Below are positions 16,292 to 25,308 of a stretch of 64,000 bases of DNA, one piece after another. The notes under the pieces were generated by a model. It searched no databases. It was not told where the DNA came from and saw nothing but the letters and a program-made list of their open reading frames with translations. Position numbers and translations under genes: made by a program. This DNA comes from CAXBCP01 sp963977005 (GTDB taxonomy: Bacteria; Pseudomonadota; Alphaproteobacteria; MPNO01; UBA830), in assembly GCA_963977005.1 (NCBI GenBank), contig CAXBMQ010000013.1:1-64000 (forward strand), given 5' to 3'. Positions within the stretch are counted from its first letter, which is position 1. The number at the start of each line of letters is the position of its first letter.

Positions 16292-18139
16292 ATGGCCGAC
16301 GCCGACGCCGATATATCGATGTTGCCTGAAAGTCTCCGCCTCGAAAAAGAGGCGATCGAGCGCGGCGGCCGGCTGCATAGTGTCCATTGGGGGATTATCT
16401 GTTTGTCGCTTCTGCTCACGATACTGGCCTGGCAGTATTCCGCGAAGCAGGTGCAAAACCTGACGGAGGAGCGTTTCGCGCGCTACTCGGCCCAGGCCGT
16501 CGAGATGATCGTCGAACGGATGGGCCGCTACGAAGATGCCCTGTGGAGCGGGGTTGCGACAATCTATGCCAATGGCGGCGATATCCCGTACCCCGCATGG
16601 AAGGTCTTCGTCGACAGCACCCGGATCGGCGAGAAATACCCGGGTATCAACGGGCTGGGCGTGATCCATCGCGTTCCGCCGGAAAAGCTTCAGACATACC
16701 TGGCAGGGCAACGGAAATACCGGCCCGGCTATCGTATTCACCCGCCGCATGACAGGCCGGTCAACTTTCCCATCACATTGATCGAACCCGTGGCGAAGAA
16801 CAACGCTGCCGTCGGGCTCGACATGGCGCATGAAGACAACCGCTATACGGCTGTGCTCAAGGCCGGTGAAACGGGGCGCGCGCAGATCACAGGGCCTATC
16901 GTCCTTGTCCAGGATGATGCGAAAACACCGGGCTTTCTGTTTTACGCGCCTTTCTATGAAGGCGGACAGCCTGAAGCACGTAAAGGCGATAGCGCCGACT
17001 TCGCCGGTGTCGTGTATGCCCCGTTTATCATGAAAAACCTGATGGCCGGGACGCTGGCCACACAGCGCCGCCTGGTTTCGGTTCGTATCTCGGACGGCAG
17101 CGAGGTTCTGTACGACGAGGACACCGCCGCAGCGCCGGATGTAAACCCGGATCCGCTGTTCCGCAAAACCCTGGCGCTCGACATGTATGGCAGAAACTGG
17201 ACGTTCGATATCGCATCCACGAAAGCGTTTCATGCGAGCTATGCGAGCAATCAGCCGGCTTTCATTCTGGCCGGCGGTATCGTGGTCGAGGGACTGCTGT
17301 TGCTCCTGTTCTGGACGTTGACGCGGGCAAACCGGCGGGCCAGCGGGTTTGCGCTGCGCATGTCGGCCAATTTCCAGACCAAGGCGGCCGAACTGGAAAA
17401 GACGGTTGGAAAGCTGGCGGAATCAAACGGAGAACTGGAGAGGTTCGCCTATGTCGCGTCGCACGACCTGCAGGAACCTGTCCGCATGGTCCGCAGTTTT
17501 ACCGGGCTCCTCCAGGAAAAATACGCCGACAGGGTGGACGATCAGGGCCGGAAATACATGGACATCGCCGCGAGTTCGGCCGCCCGGATGCACATCATGA
17601 TCAGCGACCTGCTCGAATATGCGCGCGTCGGTACGGAAGCGGTCAGGTTCGAGCCGGTGGACATGAACGTTGCGTTCGACAATGTCCTCCAAAATCTGCG
17701 CGATACGATCGAGACATCGAATGCACAGGTGACGTCTGAGCCGCTGCCGAAAGTGCTGATGAGCCCGTCCCGAATATCGCGGCTGCTCCAGAACCTCGTC
17801 GGGAACGGGCTCAAATACCAGGCCGACGGCGCTGTCCCGAAAATCCGTGTCTCTGCCGTTCGGCAGGGCGACAAGTGGGTCTTTTGTGTGAGGGATAACG
17901 GGATCGGTATCAACCGGGATTTCCTCTCACAGGTGTTTCAGCCGTTCCGGCGGCTGCACAGCAACGCGGAATATCCGGGATCGGGGATCGGTCTGGCGAT
18001 CTGCCGGAAGATTGTCGAAGATGCCGGGGGAGAAATCTGGGTGGAATCCGAAGAAGGGCAGGGAACCCGGTTTTTCTTCTCTCTGCCGGTTGTGGATAAA
18101 TCATCTGAAACCGGCATGGCCGGGGAAAGCGTGTCATGA
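16292..18139 (+). CDS. CHASE-domain sensor histidine kinase
   Basis: 615 residues from the ATG at 16292; ATG at 16238 is an alternative and neither has a strong ribosome site. Order of parts: membrane helix (IICLSLLLTILAW), extracytoplasmic CHASE domain of about 230 residues (with NGLGVIHRV and AVGLDMAHE), second membrane helix (FILAGGIVVEGLLLLLFW), coiled coil, HisKA with the phospho-His in ASHDLQEPVRM, and HATPase with QNLVGNGLKY, DNGIGI and GSGIGLAICRKI. It overlaps the response regulator gene by four bases (ATGA), so the two form one signalling unit. The ligand is unknown. Confidence 0.9.
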   Translation: MADADADISMLPESLRLEKEAIERGGRLHSVHWGIICLSLLLTILAWQYSAKQVQNLTEERFARYSAQAVEMIVERMGRYEDALWSGVATIYANGGDIPYPAWKVFVDSTRIGEKYPGINGLGVIHRVPPEKLQTYLAGQRKYRPGYRIHPPHDRPVNFPITLIEPVAKNNAAVGLDMAHEDNRYTAVLKAGETGRAQITGPIVLVQDDAKTPGFLFYAPFYEGGQPEARKGDSADFAGVVYAPFIMKNLMAGTLATQRRLVSVRISDGSEVLYDEDTAAAPDVNPDPLFRKTLALDMYGRNWTFDIASTKAFHASYASNQPAFILAGGIVVEGLLLLLFWTLTRANRRASGFALRMSANFQTKAAELEKTVGKLAESNGELERFAYVASHDLQEPVRMVRSFTGLLQEKYADRVDDQGRKYMDIAASSAARMHIMISDLLEYARVGTEAVRFEPVDMNVAFDNVLQNLRDTIETSNAQVTSEPLPKVLMSPSRISRLLQNLVGNGLKYQADGAVPKIRVSAVRQGDKWVFCVRDNGIGINRDFLSQVFQPFRRLHSNAEYPGSGIGLAICRKIVEDAGGEIWVESEEGQGTRFFFSLPVVDKSSETGMAGESVS

Positions 18140-18579
18140 GCGATTTACCGGGTAGGGAAGTCCACATTCTGCTGATCGAGGATAACGAGGGCGACGTTAT
18201 CCTGATGAAGGCGGCGTTCGCGGAAGGCAAGCTCGCCAAAACCGTCCACGTCTGCAGTATCGGTGAAGAAGGCATGTCCTTTCTGAGACGCGAAGGGAGC
18301 AACGGCGCCGCCCCGCGTCCGGACCTTGTACTGCTCGATCTGAACCTGCCCGGGATGAGCGGGCATGACGTCCTTCGTCAGGTCAAGGAAAACGAGGACC
18401 TGCGTGAAATTCCGGTCGTTGTCATGACCAGTTCGAGTGCCGAACAAGATGTCGTGCAGTCCTATCGCCTGCATGCGAACAGCTACATCGTGAAGCCGGT
18501 CGGGATGGATAAACTGATAGAGATCACGCGCGCGATCGAGACGTTCTGGTTCCAGATCGTTAAAACGCCGAGGCTCTGA
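18136..18579 (+). CDS. Single-domain response regulator (Rcp1-like)
   Basis: 147 residues, receiver domain only. ILLIEDNEGD supplies the acidic pocket, DLVLLDLNLPGMSG the phospho-accepting Asp, VVMTSS the switch Thr/Ser, and YIVKPV the conserved Lys. The ENEGDVILMKAAF start is typical of phytochrome-associated Rcp1-type regulators. It has no output domain, so it probably acts by protein contact with the upstream kinase or a further partner. Confidence 0.9.
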   Translation: MSDLPGREVHILLIEDNEGDVILMKAAFAEGKLAKTVHVCSIGEEGMSFLRREGSNGAAPRPDLVLLDLNLPGMSGHDVLRQVKENEDLREIPVVVMTSSSAEQDVVQSYRLHANSYIVKPVGMDKLIEITRAIETFWFQIVKTPRL

Positions 18580-18600
18580 CCCAGCGCTTCCAATCGTCTC

Positions 18601-18927
18601 CTAGTTCGAAAACGCGCCCCGGAACATCGCCGGTGTGACGATCAGGGCGACCCCGAGCGCCATCAGGGCCTGTGCCCCGGGATCGCCCGCCACAGGGGTA
18701 TTGCCGTCGTTGGCTGCGCCTTGCGCTGCCGCTGGCGTTTTGCGAATTGCAGTGACGTTGCGGCTCCCGGCGAGGGTATCCCGCGTGACATTCTGCGCGG
18801 TATTCTCAGCGATACTGTCAGCCATCTGGGACTGACCGCCCTCAGACCTGCTATCGGAAGCCTGCGCGGGATATGCAGCGATCACGGAAATCATGGCGAC
18901 CGCAAGGAGCGTCTTGATGTATGTCAT
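18601..18927 (-). CDS. Small exported protein of unknown function
   Basis: 108 residues from an ATG preceded by AGGGTAGGAAA; a 24-residue upstream extension is unlikely. A signal peptide (MTYIKTLLAVAMISVIAAYPAQA) should place the product in the periplasm. The mature part is Ser/Ala/Asn-rich and ends in a hydrophobic stretch (ALMALGVALIVTPAMF) that may be a membrane anchor. No family recognised. It is convergent with the response regulator gene. Confidence 0.6.
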   Translation of the reverse strand: MTYIKTLLAVAMISVIAAYPAQASDSRSEGGQSQMADSIAENTAQNVTRDTLAGSRNVTAIRKTPAAAQGAANDGNTPVAGDPGAQALMALGVALIVTPAMFRGAFSN

Positions 18928-19136
18928 TTTCCTACCCTTCGACTTGTGCAGAACCACAGGAACGTTCGCCGGACAGATTTTCACCCCATGCAAATTCAAC
19001 CATGACGATACGTCATACTAATGTAATCAGATCGCGATCGACGCGGAGAAGTGCCCGAGTCCCACAATTGACACAACCCCGATCGGGTTGAGACAAATGC
19101 AGCCGGCTAAATGCGCAATTTCGGGGAATTCATCGC

Positions 19137-19709
19137 ATGGCTATGAACGACGCGGCCACCTATTACATGGTGGAAATGGACTATCCGCACGAAACAGCGG
19201 CGCAGCGCGAGAAATTCGACAGCTATTACCGGCGACATATCGACATGCTGCTGACCATTCCGGGCTTTCTGACTGCGCAACGCTTCTTCTGCGCGGAGAC
19301 GAAACTGGCCCCGTTCCTCGCCCTGTACCGATTGTCCACGCCCGACGTGCTGACGTCCGAGGCATACACGTCCAAGGCGGGGCGCATGTCGGTCCACCCC
19401 GATTTCCGCGCATTCATCTCCGATTGGGACCGCAATCTCGTTCAGGGAACGGCGGGCGGCGAAGGCTCTGACCTGTCGACATCCATGGAGGAAAGGATGG
19501 TCCTGGTCGACCGGCTGTCGTCGGAAGCGCCGCCCTTGCCCGACGGGGTCGCGCCGCTCGACGTGATCGGCCTCGATCGCACGATCGCGCAGCGCGGCGC
19601 GGCGGTGTTTGCGGCCGACGAGATTGGTACCGCGAAGCTGCCCCGGGCTCGGGAAGGCTGGGAAATCCGGGTCTGGGAGCCTATTCACGCGGTTCGCACA
19701 CCGGGTTGA
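19137..19709 (+). CDS. Hypothetical protein, DUF4286/EthD-like alpha-beta barrel
   Basis: 190 residues. HIDMLLTIPGFLTAQRFF and PFLALYRL match the pattern of dimeric alpha-beta barrel proteins (two repeats are suggested by length). Such proteins are ligand-binding or small-ring enzymes. No active site can be assigned. It stands alone between two minus-strand genes for small exported proteins. Confidence 0.65.
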   Translation: MAMNDAATYYMVEMDYPHETAAQREKFDSYYRRHIDMLLTIPGFLTAQRFFCAETKLAPFLALYRLSTPDVLTSEAYTSKAGRMSVHPDFRAFISDWDRNLVQGTAGGEGSDLSTSMEERMVLVDRLSSEAPPLPDGVAPLDVIGLDRTIAQRGAAVFAADEIGTAKLPRAREGWEIRVWEPIHAVRTPG

Positions 19710-19765
19710 CCGGCGCGGGGCTGACAGATGCGGGCTGACCGGCGGGCGGAACCGCCGGGGAAATT

Positions 19766-20050
19766 CTAGCTGCCCGCCTTCTTGACCATTTCAAGCCCCT
19801 TGCCGGCGGCCTGATAGGCTGCGGCAATATTGCCTTTTGCGCAGGCCACCTTGGCCTGGCTGAGGACGCGCAGGATTTCGCGCCGCTCGTCCCCCTTTGT
19901 CTGGCGGGCGACCGTGCGTTCGAGCTCGGCGACATGGCGGATACATTGCTGGATCTGTTCATCGGCGGCGACAGCCGGGCTGCCGGTCGATAAATCGAGG
20001 GAGAGAATAATTGCCACGCCTGCAAGGGCGGCAATTGCATGCTTTCTCAT
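19766..20050 (-). CDS. Small exported helical protein
   Basis: 94 residues from the ATG at 20050; four more codons are possible upstream. A signal peptide (AIAALAGVAIILSL ... SPAVAA) is followed by a two-helix domain with cysteines in QQCIRHVAELE and KVACAKG. A truncated second copy, about 80% identical in DNA, lies at 22966-23150 beside an insertion. No function recognised. Confidence 0.65.
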   Translation of the reverse strand: MRKHAIAALAGVAIILSLDLSTGSPAVAADEQIQQCIRHVAELERTVARQTKGDERREILRVLSQAKVACAKGNIAAAYQAAGKGLEMVKKAGS

Positions 20051-20375
20051 AACGTTACTCACTTCTACTTTTTACTACTGCGACAGGTTACTACTGTTAC
20101 CGGCGAATAACGCTTCCCCGATAACGCCTACATTTAGGATGCTAGGGAACGTTGACCGAATATTCAATCGAAATTGATTCGGTTTGTTTTCGACGAACGG
20201 TCTGAATTAGTGAAACAACCCCGGTTGTGAAACGCCTTTTCTTGAACAGAATCGGCGGATCCCGGCGGGCGTCGATGATCCGGGCCGGCGGGAATCGTTT
20301 TCGCCGTTTGGGCCAGTCATGGCGGGCATCGCCGCGTGCCGGGAGACGGCGTCTCCGCACCGCTATTTTTCTGTG
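20051..20375. other. Gene-free stretch, 325 bp
   Basis: No supported gene. Near its left end it holds a direct repeat read on the minus strand as CAGTAGTAA twice (about 14 bp apart), just upstream of the small exported gene, possibly part of its promoter. Apparent open frames here are antisense shadows of GC-rich sequence. Confidence 0.5.
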
Positions 20376-21965
20376 TCAGGTCTTTCGCCGCATGTTCCAG
20401 ACCACGCGGTACAGGTCGAACCGGCGGTCGCGCAGGTTGCGCACCGTGCCTTCCGACCGGGCGACGCGAAGGTCCGACAGTTTCAGGTCGGCAAAGGCGA
20501 TTGTTTCGGTATTGGGGGCCGTGTCGGCAGCCACGCCGTCGCGGGCAAATGGCAGATCCGACGGGGTCAGGATACAGCTTTCGGCGTAGTGGATATCCAT
20601 GTTCTCGACATTCGGCAGGTTGCCGACCACGCCCGACATCACGACATAGCACTGGTTTTCGACCGCCCGCGCCTGGCAGCAATAGCGCACGCGCAGGTAT
20701 CCGCGGCGTTCGTCGGTGCAGAACGGTACGAACAGGATCGTCGCGCCCTGGTCCACCAGGTGGCGGCCGAGTTCCGGGAATTCCGCGTCGTAGCAGATCA
20801 GCACGCCGATCGGCCCGCAATCGGTATCGATCGGCGCGACCCGGTTGCCGCCCTTGATGTTCCACCAATAGGCCTCGTCCGGCGTCGGGTGGATTTTTTC
20901 GCGCCGGTGGATGGATCCGTCGCGCAGGAAGACGAAGGCGGTGTTGCGGATATCGCCGTCTTTGTGGAGGACCGGGTGCGAGCCGCCGATGATGTTGATG
21001 TTGTAGCGCAGCGCGAGGCGGTTCATGAACGCTTCGAACCACTCGGTGTATTCGGCGATGCGCTGTATCCCCTCCGCCGGCGGCAGCGCCTTTTTCTCGA
21101 TCGACAGCAATTGCAGTGTGAAAAGTTCGGGGAAGACCACAAAATCGCAGCGGTAATCGGAGGCGACATCGACGAAATATTCTATCTGGTTCTCGAAGGC
21201 CGCCCGCTCATCGATCTCGCGCATCTGCAGCTGCACCGTCGCGACGCGCACCGAATTGGTCATGGTCAGCGCGTCGGCCGGCTCATGCGTGCCCGCACCT
21301 TCGACATAGAGCGGGTTGCGCCACACCATGTGCGTCGCATAGCCGAGCGAATCGTGATCGTCGGTGTCGTATTCATGCAGGATACCGATGGGCTCGAAAT
21401 CGTTCGCCATGTGGAAGCGGATCGTCGAATCGCGCAGCTTGCGGTCGGCGACGGCGGCGAGGTAGTCGGCGGGGTCCGGATAGGTGCGCCGCCGCTTCGC
21501 GTAGCCCGGCATCCGCCCGCCGAACACGATGCCCTTCAGGCCGAGATGTTCGCACAGGGTGCGCCGCGCCTCGTACAGCCGCTGGCCGATGCGCAGCCGC
21601 CGGTGGCCGGGATCGACGCTGACCTCCATGCCGTAGAGCCAGTCGCCGTTTTCATCGTGGCGCGAGGCCAGCCCGTCGCCCGTGATCTCGTCCCAGCTAT
21701 GCGGCGCCATCGCCGCGGCCTCGTCGATAATGAAGGTAGCGCAATGACCGACGATCTCGCCGTCGAGTTCGACGACGAACTGGCCGTCGGGAAAGGCGAC
21801 GATCTGGCTGCGCACCATGCGCTGCGTGTTCCAGGGCGCAGGCGCATAGATCTTCCGGCTGAGCGCCGCGAGTGCCGGCACGTCGCCGAGCTTCGCGGGA
21901 CGGACGTTCAGGGAATGCCGCACCCCGGCGCGCCGGGACGGAGAGGCTATTGTGCTGGTGTTCAT
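20376..21965 (-). CDS. GNAT acetyltransferase fused to a nitrilase-family amidohydrolase
   Basis: 529 residues. About residues 18-225 form a GNAT domain (VSVDPGHRRLRIGQRLYEARR is the acetyl-CoA loop). About 240-520 form a carbon-nitrogen hydrolase with the Glu-Lys-Cys triad in VFPELFT, RREKIHPT and LICYDAEFPE. The same bifunctional architecture is known in other bacteria; the nitrilase part resembles amidases acting on small amides. Combined acetyl transfer and amide hydrolysis on one metabolite is plausible but unproven. It is a single gene with no clear operon partner. Confidence 0.85.
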   Translation of the reverse strand: MNTSTIASPSRRAGVRHSLNVRPAKLGDVPALAALSRKIYAPAPWNTQRMVRSQIVAFPDGQFVVELDGEIVGHCATFIIDEAAAMAPHSWDEITGDGLASRHDENGDWLYGMEVSVDPGHRRLRIGQRLYEARRTLCEHLGLKGIVFGGRMPGYAKRRRTYPDPADYLAAVADRKLRDSTIRFHMANDFEPIGILHEYDTDDHDSLGYATHMVWRNPLYVEGAGTHEPADALTMTNSVRVATVQLQMREIDERAAFENQIEYFVDVASDYRCDFVVFPELFTLQLLSIEKKALPPAEGIQRIAEYTEWFEAFMNRLALRYNINIIGGSHPVLHKDGDIRNTAFVFLRDGSIHRREKIHPTPDEAYWWNIKGGNRVAPIDTDCGPIGVLICYDAEFPELGRHLVDQGATILFVPFCTDERRGYLRVRYCCQARAVENQCYVVMSGVVGNLPNVENMDIHYAESCILTPSDLPFARDGVAADTAPNTETIAFADLKLSDLRVARSEGTVRNLRDRRFDLYRVVWNMRRKT

Positions 21966-22076
21966 GCGGCGATGTTATGACGGCGAACGCGGAGCGGGGG
22001 AAGAGGGAAAGTGGCGGGGTCAGGCAGATATTCTTGGATCAGCTGCACAGTTAGGCAAATTCGCGTGTGTCATGTC

Positions 22077-22101
22077 CCTGACCTGACCTGACCTGACCTG
22101 A
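22077..22101. repeat. Pentanucleotide tandem repeat, (CCTGA)5
   Basis: Five perfect copies of CCTGA in a row, in the short intergenic region between the GNAT-nitrilase and ParE genes. The copy number may vary between strains. Confidence 0.9.
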
Positions 22102-22124
22102 TCCGGGCTTCCGGGATAACGAAA

Positions 22125-22427
22125 TTACGGCCCTTGCAAACGCGTTGAGGCATCCATCGCCTGATGAAGGATGCGGATTACATTGATCGCGTCATTTGCC
22201 GTGCGGCGGAAATAAATCACGTGACGGCCGACAAACTGTTTGGAATACCCGTCGCGGATATCGGATGCGTCAACGCCGGGCAGCGTTCCGTTTGCAAGCC
22301 GTTGGCAGCATTCGTTAATCTCGCGAACATAAAATTCGGCCTGCCCGGCGCCCCAGCGTTCCAGCGTGTAGTCCCATATCGCGCCCAGATCTGCGACGGC
22401 CGCAGGGGAAAAGTGGACGCGGCCCAC
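22125..22427 (-). CDS. parE: ParE/RelE-family toxin
   Basis: 100 residues starting at GTG, three bases after the antitoxin stop. The RelE/ParE fold is recognisable: VHFSPAAVADLGAIWDYTLERWG, then DIRDGYSKQFVGRHVIYFRR and a C-terminal VIRILHQAMD. ParE toxins inhibit DNA gyrase; RelE relatives cut mRNA. The paired CopG-type antitoxin supports ParDE. It could stabilise the adjacent insertion region. Confidence 0.9.
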   Translation of the reverse strand: MGRVHFSPAAVADLGAIWDYTLERWGAGQAEFYVREINECCQRLANGTLPGVDASDIRDGYSKQFVGRHVIYFRRTANDAINVIRILHQAMDASTRLQGP

Positions 22428-22430
22428 CGG

Positions 22431-22676
22431 CTAGGCTGTCCGCTGGCGTTTCTTGTCGGCGACAAACGTGTCGATATCCAGTGGGCCGGCCGGACCGCTT
22501 TGCTCGCCTTCGATCAGGGCGCTGCGCAGAGCGGCGACTTTCATTTCCTGTTCTTCGAGCAGCCGCAATCCCGCGCGCACCATTTCACTGGTGGAATCGA
22601 ACCGTCCCGCGGCGATCTGTTCCTCGATAAAATCGGAGAAATGGTCGCCGAGTGTGACTGATGTATTTTTCGGCAT
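22431..22676 (-). CDS. parD: ParD-family antitoxin (CopG/ribbon-helix-helix)
   Basis: 81 residues from the ATG at 22676 (MPKNTSVTLGDHF), the canonical ParD start; a longer frame adds 11 unlikely residues. The ribbon-helix-helix (TSVTLGDHFSDFIEEQIAAGRF, then STSEMVRAGLRLLEE) binds DNA and the flexible tail binds ParE. A perfect inverted repeat upstream is the likely autoregulatory operator. Confidence 0.9.
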   Translation of the reverse strand: MPKNTSVTLGDHFSDFIEEQIAAGRFDSTSEMVRAGLRLLEEQEMKVAALRSALIEGEQSGPAGPLDIDTFVADKKRQRTA

Positions 22677-22703
22677 GAAAGTATCCCGATATCGCGTCAT
22701 TAG

Positions 22704-22718
22704 TACCAATTATTGGTA
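22704..22718. promoter_or_regulatory. Inverted repeat before parD, likely autoregulatory operator
   Basis: TACCAAT and ATTGGTA arms around a single T, 28 bp upstream of the parD start. Its size and place fit ribbon-helix-helix autoregulation. Confidence 0.6.
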
Positions 22719-22800
22719 TTGCGTGTTCCCTGTCAAGGTTCCGCCGTTATCCCGTCCTTTGGTTCTGCGGAAAAGTATCGCCGCGCACTCATTCAAGAAA

Positions 22801-22832
22801 AAAACCCGGCGGGAGCGACCCTGCCGGGTTTT
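22801..22832 (-). terminator. Rho-independent terminator, originally of korB
   Basis: AAAACCCGGC and GCCGGGTTTT arms (10 bp) with a 12-nt loop. On the minus strand it ends in seven Ts, so it stops leftward transcription. It lies 35 bp beyond a duplicated korB 3' end and is now 3.6 kb from intact korB, which indicates where korB ended before the insertion. Confidence 0.8.
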
Positions 22833-22866
22833 GTTTCTCTGTCTATTGCGCAGCCCTGACCGGAAA

Positions 22867-22965
22867 GCCTTACGCCCCTTCGGTCACCGTCCAGGTGCTG
22901 CCCTTGCGCAGCATGTCGTTCAGGCTGCCGGCCGGGTTGGCGGCGCGGACTTCGGCGAGCTGTTC
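22867..22965 (-). repeat. Duplicated korB 3' end, copy 1 (99 bp)
   Basis: Differs from 26425-26523 at only about two of 99 positions. It encodes the last 32 codons and stop of korB but is cut off from the rest of the gene, so it is a gene remnant. It is the copy that keeps the terminator. Confidence 0.9.
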
Positions 22966-23150
22966 TGGTCCCCGGTCTTTTTCACCATTTCAAGGCCCTT
23001 GCCGGCAGCCTGATAGGCCGCGGCGATATCGCCTTTAGTACAGGCGGTCTTTGCCTGGCTGAGCACTCGCAGGATTTCACGCCGTTCGTCGCCCTTTATC
23101 TTGCGCGCGACGGTACGTTCGACTTCGGCGACATGTCGGATGCATTGGCG
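22966..23150 (-). pseudogene. Truncated copy of the small exported protein gene
   Basis: About 62 codons match the mature part of the gene at 19766-20050 (QCIRHVAE through AAGKGLEMVKK) with scattered, mostly silent differences. The signal peptide is missing: upstream of QCIRHV the sequence turns AT-rich and unrelated. The natural C-terminus is also lost where the frame runs into the korB repeat, ending antisense inside it at 22920. Both ends are therefore recombination junctions. Confidence 0.75.
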
Positions 23151-23325
23151 AGCCAACGTCTTGTTTCCTGCATAAATATTTTTTGAGATAAAGCGGACGC
23201 ACACTTCTAGTGGAGCGAATTTATTATCGGTCATCGGTATGGGCTTTTATGCCACTCTTGCAACTTCAATGCGTATCGCTCAAATTTGATCTGCGATTTA
23301 ATTAAGTAGGAATGCTGGTGATCCA

Positions 23326-25308
23326 ATGCTGAAAAAATGGTCCGTCGAGAACTTTAAATCGTTTAAGGGTCACAAGATTATTGACCTCGCCTCGGTCAAC
23401 ATCCTCGTCGGTCCTAATAGTAGCGGAAAGAGCTCGATTATTCAGAGCATCTTGATAATCAAGCAAACACTGGAAAACACCCTACCGTCAAAAGCGATTG
23501 CGTTGAATGGTCCGCTCGTTCGATTGGGCCGCTTTGATGATGTGCTAAATTTCGAGTCAACGAAAGAGAATGTGTCTATTGGTTGGTTTTTGGAGCGAAC
23601 GGGCTCCAACGACTCAGAATTGAACCGCCCAGATAGTTACCGAGAATATGATTACTTCGAAAGTGGATTCGGCGACTCTCTCTATTCTGTAGATATGAAC
23701 GTGGGTTTTGATGTCGTTGTTGGTCATGAGGGGGAGGACTATGCCCAACTTCAACCTACACTTCTTTATACGTCTTTGGAGTTTACGGAATTTTTTGATG
23801 AGATAGAGATTTTCGATGAAGACGATGAGGATACGATCGTTGACTTGGTGGAGCAAAAAGAACTTGAGAATTTTCGTATAAGTAGAATTAGTGTGCCTGA
23901 GCAAAATTTCTTGGAAAAGCTCGGTTTGGAGAAGAGTAGTGAGGAGTTTAGTCGATTTTCGAGTATTTATGAAGTAGATCAAATTTCGAGAAATCTAGAA
24001 GATTTAATCATAAAGGAAAGACCAGATTCTCAAATAATCGGCGCATCGGTATCAAATTTCATGCCTGTCGAGTTCCTCGTTCAATACAATGTTGCTCTCG
24101 ACAAGGCTCGACGACTCACAGATTTAATTACCTCCTTGGGGAGGCGTTCGATTTCATCAACGTCATATAGGGATATACTGTCATTTAAGCTATCTTATGA
24201 CTTCGTCCACCTGATTTTAAATTCGGTAAGACCATTCTCTGGACCGAGCCAACTCACATTCGAGTTTGATAAAAATAACGAGGTCAGTGTCGAGGAATTG
24301 GTCAAACGTTTGCGGAGGCTTGTCCTTCCCGTAAGTCGCTATCCGACCGAGAGATTTGATAGCTCTCGCAATAAATCTACCGAAATCACGCTTGCCCTTC
24401 GCGACTTAGAACCTCAAATAATGGAGTATGCGTCGGCCAAATTTGAAAAGGGCTATTCTATCGCTCACGAGAGGCCAACTAATCTGATTTATAGTAATCG
24501 TCTTGTTCGAAATTTTTTTAGGAATTACGTCAAGTATCTTGGTCCTCTCCGCGATGAGCCCCGACCACTCTACCCCTTGGAACATATTGCCGATCTTGAA
24601 GACGTTGGAATTCGAGGGGAGCACACAGCAGCTGTCTTGGACGTGAATCAATCTCGGAAGGTCGATTATGTCTCACCAGGCTTTGACGTTGATCTAGACG
24701 GCAAGGTGGTTGTTAAATCTGCACCACTTAAAGAGGCGGTTACCGAGTGGCTCTCGTATTTAGGTGTGGCTGAGAGCGTTTCGACCCAAGACCATGGAAA
24801 GATTGGGCACTCACTTCAAGTAGCTACTTCTAGCGGACAGAAGGCGCATGACCTTACAAATTTGGGAGTGGGAGTAAGTCAGGTTTTGCCGATTGTCGTC
24901 ATGGCTTTAATCGCACCGACTGGGAGTCTGTTGATTTTTGAACAACCTGAGTTGCATCTGCACCCAAGGGTTCAGGCGAGATTGGGGGATTTTTTCTTAT
25001 CATTGGCGTTCCATCCGAAGCAATGTATAGTAGAGACGCATAGTGAATACTTGGTAGATAGATTGAGGAGGAGAATTGCAGAGGCTCCCGGAGAAAAAAT
25101 AGAAGATTTGTTAGCATTTCATTTTGTTGAACAAGATGAATTAGGGCAGTCTACGTGCGAGCGTGTCGAAATCAACGAGTATGGTGCTATCAAAAATTGG
25201 CCCAAAGACTTTTTCGATCAGTCTTCCGAAGAGGCCGAGGGAATTTTGTTTGCGGCCGCTCGCAAGCGAGCACTTGAGAAGGAAAGATTGGAGAGCGGCC
25301 GCGACTGA
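23326..25308 (+). CDS. AAA/ABC-type ATPase with DUF3696-like C-terminus (candidate defence protein)
   Basis: 660 residues. Walker A GPNSSGKSS at 29-37 follows NFKSFKG, a start typical of OLD/RecF/SMC-like ATPases. NLGVGVSQVLPIVV is an ABC signature-like block, LLIFEQPELHLHP (about 534-546) is Walker B, and IVETHSEYLVDRLRRR the His switch. The end, EINEYGAIKNWPKDFFDQ, resembles DUF3696. There is no TOPRIM nuclease. It overlaps the next gene by one base (TGATG), so the two are translationally coupled. Members of this ATPase class are frequent in phage-defence operons. Codon use is AT-rich, unlike its neighbours. Confidence 0.8.
   Translation: MLKKWSVENFKSFKGHKIIDLASVNILVGPNSSGKSSIIQSILIIKQTLENTLPSKAIALNGPLVRLGRFDDVLNFESTKENVSIGWFLERTGSNDSELNRPDSYREYDYFESGFGDSLYSVDMNVGFDVVVGHEGEDYAQLQPTLLYTSLEFTEFFDEIEIFDEDDEDTIVDLVEQKELENFRISRISVPEQNFLEKLGLEKSSEEFSRFSSIYEVDQISRNLEDLIIKERPDSQIIGASVSNFMPVEFLVQYNVALDKARRLTDLITSLGRRSISSTSYRDILSFKLSYDFVHLILNSVRPFSGPSQLTFEFDKNNEVSVEELVKRLRRLVLPVSRYPTERFDSSRNKSTEITLALRDLEPQIMEYASAKFEKGYSIAHERPTNLIYSNRLVRNFFRNYVKYLGPLRDEPRPLYPLEHIADLEDVGIRGEHTAAVLDVNQSRKVDYVSPGFDVDLDGKVVVKSAPLKEAVTEWLSYLGVAESVSTQDHGKIGHSLQVATSSGQKAHDLTNLGVGVSQVLPIVVMALIAPTGSLLIFEQPELHLHPRVQARLGDFFLSLAFHPKQCIVETHSEYLVDRLRRRIAEAPGEKIEDLLAFHFVEQDELGQSTCERVEINEYGAIKNWPKDFFDQSSEEAEGILFAAARKRALEKERLESGRD

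Noticed and set aside
22077..22101. CRISPR-like repeat
   Set aside because: Contiguous pentamers without spacers; no cas genes and no other spaced repeats seen in the window.
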